Positions 45,080 through 52,884 of a stretch of DNA of 64,000 nt are shown piece by piece. The stretch lies in contig NZ_BJMM01000004.1 of assembly GCF_006539165.1 (NCBI RefSeq), positions 186,001-250,000 of the forward strand, in the 5' to 3' direction. How positions within the stretch are numbered: position 1 is the stretch's first letter; the number at the start of each line of letters is the position of its first letter. The stretch is from Streptomyces cacaoi. Lineage in GTDB: Bacteria; Actinomycetota; Actinomycetes; Streptomycetales; Streptomycetaceae. Position numbers and translations under genes: made by a program. The notes below the pieces were generated by a model. It made no database searches. It was given only the letters and a program-made list of their open reading frames with translations, and was not told the origin of the DNA.

Positions 45080-45649
45080 ATGAGTGAACAGCACGCTGTC
45101 TCCCCTCCGGCCGCCCCCGCTCCGCGGCAACTCGCACCCCGTTGGCCCGGGGACCCGCGCGAGCCCCTGCCGCTCGTCGGCGACGAGCGCGAGGTCCTCA
45201 CGCGTTATCTGGACTGGTACCGCGAGACGCTCGCCCTCAAGTGCGCGGGCCTGGCGCCCGAGTCGCTGTCCGAGCGCTCCGTCCCGCCGTCCGGAATGAG
45301 CCTGCACGGCCTGCTGCGGCACCTGGCCGGCTGCGAACGCTGGTGGTTCCGCATCCAGTTCGCCGGTGAGGACGTGCCGATGCTGCACTACTCCGACGAC
45401 GATCCCGACCAGGACTTCGGGCGGCTGGACGGCGATCCGGACGAGGCGCTCGCCGTCTGGCGCGCCGAGTGCGCCCGCTCCCGGGAGATCACGGCCGCGG
45501 CCGGGCTGGACAGCACGGGCATCCACCGGGCCACGGGGCGTCCCGTCTCGCTGCGCAAGGTGCTCGTCCACATGCTCGCCGAGTACGCCGGGCACTGCGG
45601 TCACGCCGATCTGCTGCGCGAGCGCATCGACGGCACGACCGGCCTGTGA
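45080..45649 (+). CDS. DinB/DUF664-like metal-binding protein
   Basis: The 189-residue product shows the DinB four-helix pattern: LTRYLDWYRETLALKCAGL, SLHGLLRHLAGCERWWF and KVLVHMLAEYAGHCGHADLLRERIDG, with His in the places that form the metal triad in this superfamily. Such proteins include mycothiol-dependent enzymes and uncharacterised hydrolases; which applies is not clear. I chose the ATG at 45080; the longer open frame is unconserved. Confidence 0.85.
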   Translation: MSEQHAVSPPAAPAPRQLAPRWPGDPREPLPLVGDEREVLTRYLDWYRETLALKCAGLAPESLSERSVPPSGMSLHGLLRHLAGCERWWFRIQFAGEDVPMLHYSDDDPDQDFGRLDGDPDEALAVWRAECARSREITAAAGLDSTGIHRATGRPVSLRKVLVHMLAEYAGHCGHADLLRERIDGTTGL

Positions 45650-45730
45650 GGGCCCCGCCGGCCGCTCCCGGCGCTGTGCCCGGGGACGGCCGGAACGGTC
45701 CGATCCGGACACACCTGCGACACTGAAGCG

Positions 45731-46969
45731 GTGAACGCGCAGCAGGCCCCGTACTCCTCGTACTCCTCCGCCCCGCAGCCACCGGTGTCCGACGAGGTCG
45801 GACCGGACGAGCCGGCCGGGCACGGCACACCGGACGTCCCCGGGGCCGAGCGCGTACGCGCCGAGATCGATCTGGACGCGGTGCGGGCGAACGTCCGCTC
45901 CCTGCGCGAACGTGCCGCGGGCGCCCAGGTGATGGCCGTCGTGAAGGCGGACGGTTACGGGCACGGCGCGGTCCCCTGCGCCCGGGCCGCCCGGCAGGCG
46001 GGCGCCGGCTGGCTGGGCACGGCGACGCCGCAGGAGGCGTTCGCGCTGCGGGCCGCCGGCGACGAGGGCCGCATCCTGTGCTGGCTGTGGACACCGGGCG
46101 GCCCGTGGCGGACGGCGATCGAGCAGGACATCGACGTCTCGGCGAGCGGCCGCTGGGCGCTCGCCGAGATCGTCGCCGCGGCCCGGGCCGCGGGCCGTCC
46201 CGCGCGGGTGCATCTGAAGGCCGACACCGGGCTGGGCCGCAACGGCTGCCAGCCCGCCGACTGGCCGGATCTGGTCGCCGCGGCCCGCGCGGCCGAGGCC
46301 GAGGGCGCACTCCGGGTCACCGGCATCTGGTCGCACTTCGCCTGCGCCGACGAGCCGGGGCACCCCTCGATCGCCGCGCAGCTCACGGCCTTCCACGAGG
46401 CGCTGCGGGTGGCCGAGCGCGCCGGGCTCGACCCCGAGGTGCGGCACCACGCCAACTCGCCCGCGACGCTGACGCTTCCCGAGACGCACTTCGACCTGGT
46501 GCGGCCCGGTATCGCCGTCTACGGGCTGTCGCCGGCGCCGGAGATCGGCACGGCGCACGAGCTGGGCCTGCGCCCCGCGATGACGCTCAGCGCCTCGCTG
46601 GCCCTGGTCAAGCGGGTGCCCCGGGACCACGGGGTGAGCTACGGGCACACCTACCGCACGCCGGGTGAGACGACGCTCGGCCTGGTGCCGGCCGGTTACG
46701 GGGACGGGCTGCCGCGGCACGCGAGCGGCTGCGGCCCGGTGCTGGTGGCCGGCAAGTGGCGCACGGTCGCGGGCCGGATCGCCATGGACCAGTTCGTCGT
46801 CGACCTCGGCGGCGACCACGCCGAGGCCGGTGACCGCGCGGTCCTCCTCGGTCCGGGGGACGAGGGCGAGCCGACGGCGGAGGACTGGGCACGCGCCGTG
46901 GGCACCATCGGGTACGAGATCGTCACCCGGATCGGCCCCCGCGTGCCCCGGGTGTACCGGAACGTCTGA
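45731..46969 (+). CDS. alr: alanine racemase
   Basis: Alr makes D-alanine for peptidoglycan. The 412-residue protein from a GTG has the PLP lysine Lys72 in VVKADGYGHGA and the second catalytic base Tyr304 in GVSYGHTYRTP. A Pro/Ser/Gln-rich leader of about 40 residues precedes the conserved RAEIDLDAVRANV; a later start may be used. A heptamer repeat follows its stop. Confidence 0.94.
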   Translation: MNAQQAPYSSYSSAPQPPVSDEVGPDEPAGHGTPDVPGAERVRAEIDLDAVRANVRSLRERAAGAQVMAVVKADGYGHGAVPCARAARQAGAGWLGTATPQEAFALRAAGDEGRILCWLWTPGGPWRTAIEQDIDVSASGRWALAEIVAAARAAGRPARVHLKADTGLGRNGCQPADWPDLVAAARAAEAEGALRVTGIWSHFACADEPGHPSIAAQLTAFHEALRVAERAGLDPEVRHHANSPATLTLPETHFDLVRPGIAVYGLSPAPEIGTAHELGLRPAMTLSASLALVKRVPRDHGVSYGHTYRTPGETTLGLVPAGYGDGLPRHASGCGPVLVAGKWRTVAGRIAMDQFVVDLGGDHAEAGDRAVLLGPGDEGEPTAEDWARAVGTIGYEIVTRIGPRVPRVYRNV

Positions 46970-46972
46970 GGG

Positions 46973-47007
46973 GCAGACGGCAGACGGCAGACGGCAGACG
47001 GCGGACG
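46973..47007 (+). repeat. five tandem heptamers after alr
   Basis: GCAGACG is repeated four times exactly and a fifth time as GCGGACG, starting 4 bases after the alr stop. The seven-base unit is not a multiple of three and lies in non-coding DNA. Confidence 0.8.
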
Positions 47008-47103
47008 GTGGGCAGCGGACGGCAGGCGGAGCCCGGTACCCGGCGCCCGGACGGGACGACGGGCCGGCACGAGCGGCGAGGGCGCCGGAGCGGGGGCGGG
47101 ACG

Positions 47104-48660
47104 ATGAGCGGAGCCGACGCGGTGCACGCGGTCGACGCGGCGAGCGCGGGGAACGCGGGAAACACGGCGGACGCCGCACGCGCGGTGCTCACGGCGGACG
47201 CGGCGCGGACGGCGGGCGGCGGGCTGTGGCCGCGCGGCGCCGGTCTGGCCGGGCTGGCGCTGGGCGTCGTGGCGGCGGGCGTCGCCGTGGAGCGGCTGAC
47301 GGTGCACCGCGCGGTACGCCGCGAGGCACGCGGTGCGCTGGACGTCTCGGGCCCGTACGGCACCCTGCGCGGCACTCCCGGAACCGTCGCGGCCGAGGAC
47401 GGCACGGAGCTGTACTACGAGATCGACGAGCGGGACGGGCCCACGGGCTTCGCGGGCGCCCCGGACGCGGGCGCCGCGGGCCGCGCGGGCGACGGCACAG
47501 GCGGCCCCCGGGTCCCGCGCGCCGAGCTGACCGCGTCCCCCGCCGGTACCGGCGACCGGCTGCCCGGGCTGCTGCGTCTGCTGCACGGCCCGGGCACGGC
47601 GGGCGGCACGGAAACGGCGGGCGGCACGGACGTCGGACACGAGAGCGCGGACGGGCCGGGCGAGAGCGAGGGCGAGGGCGAGGGCGGGGCCGGGGGCGTG
47701 CTGCCCACCGTCGTCTTCGCGCACGGCTACTGCCTCGACCAGGACAGCTGGCACTTCCAGCGCGCCGCCCTGCGCGGCGTCGTGCGCGCCGTCTACTGGG
47801 ACCAGCGCAGCCACGGCCGTTCGGGGCGGGCGCCGGAGGGCGAGCCGGTCACCATCGAGCAGCTCGGCCGGGACCTGAAGCGGGTGCTGGACGCCGCGGT
47901 GCCCGAGGGGCCGGTGGTGCTGGTGGGCCACTCGATGGGCGGTATGACGGTCATGGCGCTGGCCGAGCAGTACCCGCGGTACGTGGCGGAGCGGGTGGCG
48001 GGCGTCGCGCTGGTCGGCACCAGCGCGGGCGGCATGGGCGAGGTGACCTACGGGCTGCCGGCCGCCGGGGTGCGCGCCGTGCGCCGTGCGGTGCCGGGTG
48101 TGCTGCGTGCGCTGGCCTCCCGCTCGGAGCTGGTGGAGCGGGGCCGCCGGGCCACGGCGGATCTGTTCGCCGGGCTGGTCAGGCGGTACTCGTTCGGGAA
48201 CGCGGCGGACGTCGACCCCGGAGTGGCACGGTTCGCCGAGCGGATGATCGAGTCGGTGCCCGTCGATGTGGTCGCGGAGTTCTATCCGGCGTTCGGGGCG
48301 CACGAGAAGACCGCGGCGCTCGCCGCCTTCGACGGGATCCCGGCGCTCGTGCTGGCCGGCGACCGGGATCTGATCACGCCGTGGGAGCACGGAAGGCGCA
48401 TCGCGCGGGCGCTGCCGTCGGCTCGGTTCGCCACTCTGGAGGGCGCCGGGCACCTGCTGATGCTGGAGCGGCCCCGGGAGGTCGGCGAGCACCTCGCCCG
48501 GCTGCTGGCGCGTACCATCCGGACGCATGGAAGCACCGCACCACCCGCGTCCGGCCGCGCCCGGGGAGCAGCCGCTCCCGGAGGCCCGGCAGGCACCGAC
48601 ACCGCAGGAGCAGCCCGTGAACCCGGCGCAGGAGAGGACGGCCGTCACCGTCACCGCTGA
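47104..48660 (+). CDS. alpha/beta hydrolase
   Basis: The 518-residue protein has an Ala-rich N-terminus, one hydrophobic stretch (about 46-62, AGLALGVVAAGVAVE) and an alpha/beta-hydrolase fold. The oxyanion region is VVFAHGYCLDQDSWHFQ, the nucleophile is Ser277 in GHSMGG, and the likely acid and base lie in LAGDRDLITPWEHG and EGAGHLLML. An unusual Gly/Glu/Thr-rich insert (about 112-198) interrupts the fold after the first strands. The last 45 or so residues are low-complexity and overlap tsaE in another frame. Substrate unknown; an anchored location is possible. Confidence 0.85.
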   Translation: MSGADAVHAVDAASAGNAGNTADAARAVLTADAARTAGGGLWPRGAGLAGLALGVVAAGVAVERLTVHRAVRREARGALDVSGPYGTLRGTPGTVAAEDGTELYYEIDERDGPTGFAGAPDAGAAGRAGDGTGGPRVPRAELTASPAGTGDRLPGLLRLLHGPGTAGGTETAGGTDVGHESADGPGESEGEGEGGAGGVLPTVVFAHGYCLDQDSWHFQRAALRGVVRAVYWDQRSHGRSGRAPEGEPVTIEQLGRDLKRVLDAAVPEGPVVLVGHSMGGMTVMALAEQYPRYVAERVAGVALVGTSAGGMGEVTYGLPAAGVRAVRRAVPGVLRALASRSELVERGRRATADLFAGLVRRYSFGNAADVDPGVARFAERMIESVPVDVVAEFYPAFGAHEKTAALAAFDGIPALVLAGDRDLITPWEHGRRIARALPSARFATLEGAGHLLMLERPREVGEHLARLLARTIRTHGSTAPPASGRARGAAAPGGPAGTDTAGAAREPGAGEDGRHRHR

Positions 48661-49168
48661 GACCGCCGAGCAGATGCGCGCCCTGGGCACCCGGCTCGCC
48701 GGGCTGCTGCGCGCCGGTGACCTCGTCCTGCTCACGGGTGAACTCGGCGCCGGGAAGACGACGTTGACGCGCGGGCTGGGCGAGGGGCTCGGGGTGCGCG
48801 GCGCGGTCACCTCGCCGACGTTCGTCATCGCGCGGGTGCATCCGTCCCTGGCCGGCGGGCCGCCGCTGGTGCACGTGGACGCCTACCGGCTGAGCGGCGG
48901 GCTGGACGAGATGGAGGACCTCGATCTGGACGTGTCGCTGCCCGAGTCGGTGGTCGTCGTCGAATGGGGCGAGGGACGCGTCGAGGAGCTGGCCGAGGAC
49001 CGGCTGCACGTCGTCATCGAGCGCGCCCTGGGCGGCGACGGACCCGGCGCGGTGGACGACGCCGCGGCGGGCGGGACGGACGACGGCGCGGAGGACGTGC
49101 GCACCGTGACGGTCACCGGCGTCGGCGCCCGCTGGGCGGACGCCGACCTCTCCGCACTGCGCGCCTAG
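48617..49168 (+). CDS. tsaE: tRNA t6A37 threonylcarbamoyladenosine synthesis ATPase
   Basis: TsaE is the ATPase partner of the TsaB-TsaD complex that makes t6A at position 37 of ANN-decoding tRNAs. I chose the GTG at 48617, because AGGAG lies 6 bases before it; this gives 183 residues and a 44-base overlap with the hydrolase. An ATG at 48527 would extend the protein by 30 residues. Walker A is GELGAGKTT (41-49), then SPTFVI and VHVDAYRL. tsaB, rimI and tsaD follow further on the same strand. Confidence 0.92.
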   Translation: MNPAQERTAVTVTAETAEQMRALGTRLAGLLRAGDLVLLTGELGAGKTTLTRGLGEGLGVRGAVTSPTFVIARVHPSLAGGPPLVHVDAYRLSGGLDEMEDLDLDVSLPESVVVVEWGEGRVEELAEDRLHVVIERALGGDGPGAVDDAAAGGTDDGAEDVRTVTVTGVGARWADADLSALRA

Positions 49169-49210
49169 CGCCGCTCCCGGCTCCCTCCCACCGGCGCCGG
49201 GCCGCAGTAG

Positions 49211-49238
49211 GCCACGCACCCCTTCCCGGGTGCGTGGC
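49211..49238 (+). terminator. terminator after tsaE
   Basis: An 11-bp perfect stem (49211-49221 with 49228-49238) with a 6-base loop is followed by CTTCGTCGTT. It separates tsaE from the next small gene. Confidence 0.75.
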
Positions 49239-49435
49239 CTTCGTCGTTCCGGGCCGGTCCACGTGATCGGCGCCGTGCGCGGCCCGGCCCGGTGCGCGAT
49301 TCCGGTGCGACGGCCCGTGCCGCTGTGCTGCGCCGTTGTGCCGCGCTGTCGTGCCGTGCCGTCGTACCGACAGGGTGTCGGCAAATTGTTGCGCGGGCGG
49401 TGGGGGCCGTGGTCCCATGGGAGGTACGACGACGG

Positions 49436-49449
49436 TTAGGTAAGCCTAA
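49436..49449 (+). promoter_or_regulatory. iron-box-like palindrome
   Basis: TTAGG and CCTAA flank TAAG, forming a perfect inverted repeat that resembles part of the DtxR/DmdR iron box. It is the only marked signal in 49239-49522 and lies 73 bases before a small gene. The spacing is shorter than in the 19-bp consensus, so the match is partial. Confidence 0.3.
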
Positions 49450-49522
49450 GTCGGATGGCCGGCGGGCCGCTGGGTCCGCCCGGCTTCCGCGATCACGGCG
49501 CCTGGAGCCCCCGGGAGGGAGC

Positions 49523-49765
49523 ATGACGGCACACGAGCGCGCTCAGCGGCCGGGGACGGCCCCCGCGCGTGCGGCGTCCGGCGCGGCCCGTGCGGAGCGG
49601 ATCGCTCCGGTGCCGCCGATGAGCACGCTGCTCGCCTCCTGCGCCGCGGCAGCCGCGGTCTCCCAGCCCCCGGACGAGCGGGAAGCGGACGAGCGGGAGC
49701 ACACCCCCGCCGAGCCCGTGGAGCTGAACCTTCCCGCCGAACAGCCGGACCGCGGGGCCGCCTAG
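49523..49765 (+). CDS. small hypothetical protein
   Basis: I do not recognise it. The 80-residue product (GGGAGGGAG before the ATG) is Ala/Arg-rich at the start, has one short hydrophobic stretch (MSTLLASCAAAAAVS, about 33-47) and ends in an acidic Pro/Glu region. No domain is visible. The iron-box-like palindrome upstream is the only hint about regulation. Confidence 0.5.
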   Translation: MTAHERAQRPGTAPARAASGAARAERIAPVPPMSTLLASCAAAAAVSQPPDEREADEREHTPAEPVELNLPAEQPDRGAA

Positions 49766-49781
49766 GCTGCTCGGCCTCCGG

Positions 49782-49797
49782 GCCGCCCCGGGGCGGC
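49782..49797. terminator. palindrome between convergent genes
   Basis: A perfect 16-base palindrome (GCCGCCCCGGGGCGGC) flanked by GGCC repeats lies between the small gene and the minus-strand membrane-protein gene and may terminate both. Confidence 0.4.
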
Positions 49798-49846
49798 AGG
49801 CCAGGTCAGGGCGTGGGGCAGCGGAACGGCGAGCGGCAGCGGCGGG

Positions 49847-50428
49847 TCAGCGGACGACGACGACCGGGGTGCCCACCGGCGCGTGCTTCCACAGAGCCGC
49901 GCCGTCCTCGCGCTTCTCCCGGACGCCGCCCGTGCGGTGCGAGGCGTCCGGGTCGGGCATCGATCCGTCGAGCGCGGCGCTGAACCCGATGGTCACGCCG
50001 TCCACGGTGGTGAACCGGACGACGTGTTCGATCGGCACACCGTCCGAGCCGGTCACATGCGCGGAGCGCGAGGTGACCTTGTAGGAGCCCGGCTTCGGGC
50101 TGACCGTGCTGGGCACGACGGCGAACGTCCGCTCCGCCCGGCCGTCCTCGCCGACGAGCCACACCCGGCGCTCGGCGAGCGCGTAGACGATCCGCTCACC
50201 CGTGCCGGAGTTCTTCGGCAGTGCCGTGCTCTTCTCCTTCTTGTGTCCCTTGTCACCCGAGGAGGAGCCGGGGGAGGACGAGGGAGAGGCCGAGTGCGAG
50301 GCGGACGGCTTCTCGGCACGGTCCTGCGCGGCGGACGCCTGGTAGGCGAAGAAGCCGATCACCGCGAGCGCCGCCACCGTCAGACCGGTGACGACCACCC
50401 CCGCGCTGCCGCCGCTCTTGCGTGCCAC
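49847..50428 (-). CDS. membrane-anchored L,D-transpeptidase-like protein lacking the catalytic Cys
   Basis: The 193-residue protein (GTG at 50428, GAGAGG upstream) has one N-terminal membrane helix (about 9-30, GVVVTGLTVAALAVIGFFAY), a Ser/Lys-rich linker and an outer domain. RIVYALAERRVWLVGEDG, SPKPGSYKV and ALWKHAPVGTPVVVV follow the order of YkuD-type L,D-transpeptidase blocks. However, where active enzymes have SHGCxR this protein has SHRTGGVR, and the partner His region reads IGFSAAL. It should therefore not cross-link peptidoglycan; it may bind it. The family call is by motif order only. Confidence 0.65.
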   Translation of the reverse strand: MARKSGGSAGVVVTGLTVAALAVIGFFAYQASAAQDRAEKPSASHSASPSSSPGSSSGDKGHKKEKSTALPKNSGTGERIVYALAERRVWLVGEDGRAERTFAVVPSTVSPKPGSYKVTSRSAHVTGSDGVPIEHVVRFTTVDGVTIGFSAALDGSMPDPDASHRTGGVREKREDGAALWKHAPVGTPVVVVR

Positions 50429-50714
50429 CGTCTGCCGCCACCTCTCGTGCCTGTGGCCGCCCGTGCGGCCGTGCGTGCGGCCGCCGGGGCGGCCACGGAA
50501 CCGGTGGGGCGGCGTGCGCCGGTGCCACCGCGCGCCCTCGAACCGACGGTAGCAGCAGACGCGTTCGGGCCGGAGCGCGCGAGCCGGGCAGCGGGCCGGA
50601 GGAACCCCGGTGCACGGCGGCCGGGACCTGCCGGTGGGGCCCTTCCGCGAGGGCGCCGACGGGGTTTCGGCGGGGGCCCGGGAGGACGCCGCCGGGGCGC
50701 CGGGGGAGCCCCGG

Positions 50715-50758
50715 GAGGTCTCCGTGAGGTCTCCGAGCGGTATCCGTGAGGTCTCCGA
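50715..50758 (+). repeat. four 11-bp direct repeats upstream of the DUF2993 gene
   Basis: GAGGTCTCCGT, GAGGTCTCCGA, GCGGTATCCGT and GAGGTCTCCGA follow each other without gaps at 50715, 50726, 50737 and 50748. They end 36 bases before the ATG at 50795. A period of 11 bases puts them on one face of the helix, which suggests a regulator-binding array. The remaining part of 50429-50794 shows no gene. Confidence 0.7.
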
Positions 50759-50794
50759 CGGGACTTGGAGTAACGCCCGGGCCTGTGTTCGCAT

Positions 50795-52153
50795 ATGGCG
50801 ATGACCCCCCACGGTTCATCGACTCCCCCCACAACCCCCATACCGAGGTCATCGAACCCCTACGAGGAACTGGCCTCACTCGCGCCGCCGGACGCGCCGG
50901 AGCCCACGGGCCCGCCCAAGCCGAATCCGTACGAGGCGCTCGCGGAGGAGCCCGCACCGGGAGACAACCCGCACGATCATCCCTACGAGGAGGGCCCGCT
51001 CGGCTTCAGCCTCCGCTCGGACTACGACGAGCCCGAGTACGAGGACCGCATGCCCTATCTGCGGGCCGTGCGCAGGCGGCGCCGCTCGCGGCTCACGATG
51101 ACGGTCAAGCTCGGCATCGCCTGCCTGGCGCTGCTCGCCTTCGTGGCGCTGGGGGACCGCTGGGCCGCGCTGTACGCGGAAGGCCAGGCGGCGGACAAGG
51201 TGCAGGAGGCGCTGAAGCTGCACGCGCGGCCCGAGGTGCACATCGAGGGCTTCCCCTTCCTCACCCAGGTCGCCGGCGACCGGCTCGACCACGTCGAGGT
51301 GAAGATCCCGGACGTGCCGGCGGGCCGGGTCTCCGTCGCGCAGGTCAGCGGCACCGTCAACGATGTGCGGATCGTCGGGGACGCGCCCTCCTCCATCAAG
51401 GGCGCCGTCCTCGGCCGGATGAAGGGCAGGGTGCTGCTGGCCTTCGACGACCTCGACCGCGAACTGGGCACCTCCCAGGTGAAGTTCACCGCGGGCGGCC
51501 GGAACACCGTGCTGGCCGACGGGCGGCTGCCCGTCGCCGGTACCGAGGTCAAGGTGCGGGCCCGCGCCGCCGTGCAGCGCACCGGCGACCACGCGGTGGG
51601 CACCACCGTCGACAACATGCGCCTCGACGTCCCCGGGCTGTTCCGCTTCGTCCCCGGTACGGGCGACGGCGCGGGGCTGCGGCTGTCCCGGCCGCTCGCC
51701 CAGCGCATCCAGCACGACGCGGCCAAGGCCAAGGCGCTGTTCGGGGTGCGGGCCGTCGCGCAGCGGTTCGGGCTGACGCCCGAGCGCGCCGAGCGGGTGC
51801 GGCAGAGCGAGGACGAGCTGCACCGGGTCACCGGCGCCCCCCGGTTCGTCGACAAGCTGATGCGCGTCAACATGCTGGACGCCCTTGTCGACCACCCGTG
51901 GCTGCTGAAGAAGATCGGGCTCGATCCCGCGCTGATCGAGGGGCTGAAGAAGATCGAGGAGCCGAAGCTGGCCGACCGGCTGGCGCTCAACCTCCAGCTG
52001 CCGAAGATGCCCGGTGACGTACGGCTGCGCGGCATCAAGGTGGAGAAGGACGGCATCCGCGCGGACGTCACCGGCAGCGAGGTGCCCTTCGGTGACGCCG
52101 CGAAGAAGCAGACGGCCGCCCACGGCCCGGCCCGCGGACAGGCCGGCGGCTGA
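50795..52153 (+). CDS. DUF2993 (LmeA-like) membrane-anchored protein
   Basis: The 452-residue protein has a Pro-rich cytoplasmic N-terminus with repeated NPYE motifs (about 21-65), a basic stop RAVRRRRRSR, one membrane helix (about 103-121, VKLGIACLALLAFVALGD) and a DUF2993 domain outside (VQEALKLHARPEVHIEGFPF and DHVEVKIPDVPAG are the family signature). In mycobacteria a DUF2993 protein acts in lipid mannan synthesis; the role here is unknown. No ribosome site precedes the ATG. The phased 11-bp repeats lie directly upstream. Confidence 0.85.
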   Translation: MAMTPHGSSTPPTTPIPRSSNPYEELASLAPPDAPEPTGPPKPNPYEALAEEPAPGDNPHDHPYEEGPLGFSLRSDYDEPEYEDRMPYLRAVRRRRRSRLTMTVKLGIACLALLAFVALGDRWAALYAEGQAADKVQEALKLHARPEVHIEGFPFLTQVAGDRLDHVEVKIPDVPAGRVSVAQVSGTVNDVRIVGDAPSSIKGAVLGRMKGRVLLAFDDLDRELGTSQVKFTAGGRNTVLADGRLPVAGTEVKVRARAAVQRTGDHAVGTTVDNMRLDVPGLFRFVPGTGDGAGLRLSRPLAQRIQHDAAKAKALFGVRAVAQRFGLTPERAERVRQSEDELHRVTGAPRFVDKLMRVNMLDALVDHPWLLKKIGLDPALIEGLKKIEEPKLADRLALNLQLPKMPGDVRLRGIKVEKDGIRADVTGSEVPFGDAAKKQTAAHGPARGQAGG

Positions 52154-52197
52154 GGGGCCGCCGGGCCGACGGCCCCAGGGCACGGCCGCGGGCGCCG

Positions 52198-52203
52198 TAG
52201 GCT
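52198..52203 (+). promoter_or_regulatory. candidate -10 box for a leaderless tsaB transcript
   Basis: TAGGCT ends 6 bases before the GTG at 52210, the distance expected if transcription starts at the start codon itself. No ribosome site is present. The -35 is weak. Confidence 0.4.
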
Positions 52204-52209
52204 GGTCGG

Positions 52210-52884
52210 GTGTTGATGCTCGCCCTGGATACCGCCACACCCGCCGTCACCGTCGCCCTGCACGACGCGGACGGCGACCGAACGCTCGCCGCCGGCCACC
52301 AGGTCGACGCCCGCCGGCACGGTGAGCTGCTGCTCCCCTCCGTCGACCGCGTCCTGAGCGAGGCCGGGCGCAAGCTCACGGATGTCACGGACCTGGTGGT
52401 CGGCGTCGGCCCGGGCCCCTACACGGGGCTGCGGGTCGGCCTGGCGACGGCCGAGGCGTTCGCCGCCGCGCTCGGCCTGCCCGTGCACGGCGTGTGCACG
52501 CTGGACGGCATCGCGTACGCCGCCGGGCTCGACGAGCCGTTCCTCGTCGCCACGGACGCACGGCGCAGGGAGGTCTACTGGGCCCGCTACGCCGACGCGC
52601 GCACCCGCGTCGGCGAGCCCGCCGTCGACCGCCCCGCCGAGCTGGCCGAGGCACACCCCGAGGTGACCGGGCTGCCCGCCGCCGGCGCCGGCGCGCTGCT
52701 GTACCGGGACGTCTTCCACGGCGCCCGCGAGGATCTGCCCGCCGACCAGTCGGCCGCCGCGCTCGCCCGGCTCGCCGCCGAACGCCTCGCCCGCGGCGAG
52801 GAGCTGCTGCCGCCCCGCCCGCTGTACCTGCGCCGCCCGGACGCGAAGGTCCCGGCCAACTACAAGGTGGTCACCCCCCGGTGA
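52210..52884 (+). CDS. tsaB: tRNA t6A37 synthesis protein TsaB
   Basis: TsaB is the non-catalytic ASKHA-fold partner that dimerises with TsaD in t6A synthesis. The 224-residue protein begins MLMLALDTATPAVTVAL and shows VVGVGPGPYTGLRVGLATAEA, the family signature. The GTG at 52210 is chosen for its leaderless promoter; an ATG two codons later is an alternative. It overlaps rimI by 4 bases (GTGA). Confidence 0.94.
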   Translation: MLMLALDTATPAVTVALHDADGDRTLAAGHQVDARRHGELLLPSVDRVLSEAGRKLTDVTDLVVGVGPGPYTGLRVGLATAEAFAAALGLPVHGVCTLDGIAYAAGLDEPFLVATDARRREVYWARYADARTRVGEPAVDRPAELAEAHPEVTGLPAAGAGALLYRDVFHGAREDLPADQSAAALARLAAERLARGEELLPPRPLYLRRPDAKVPANYKVVTPR

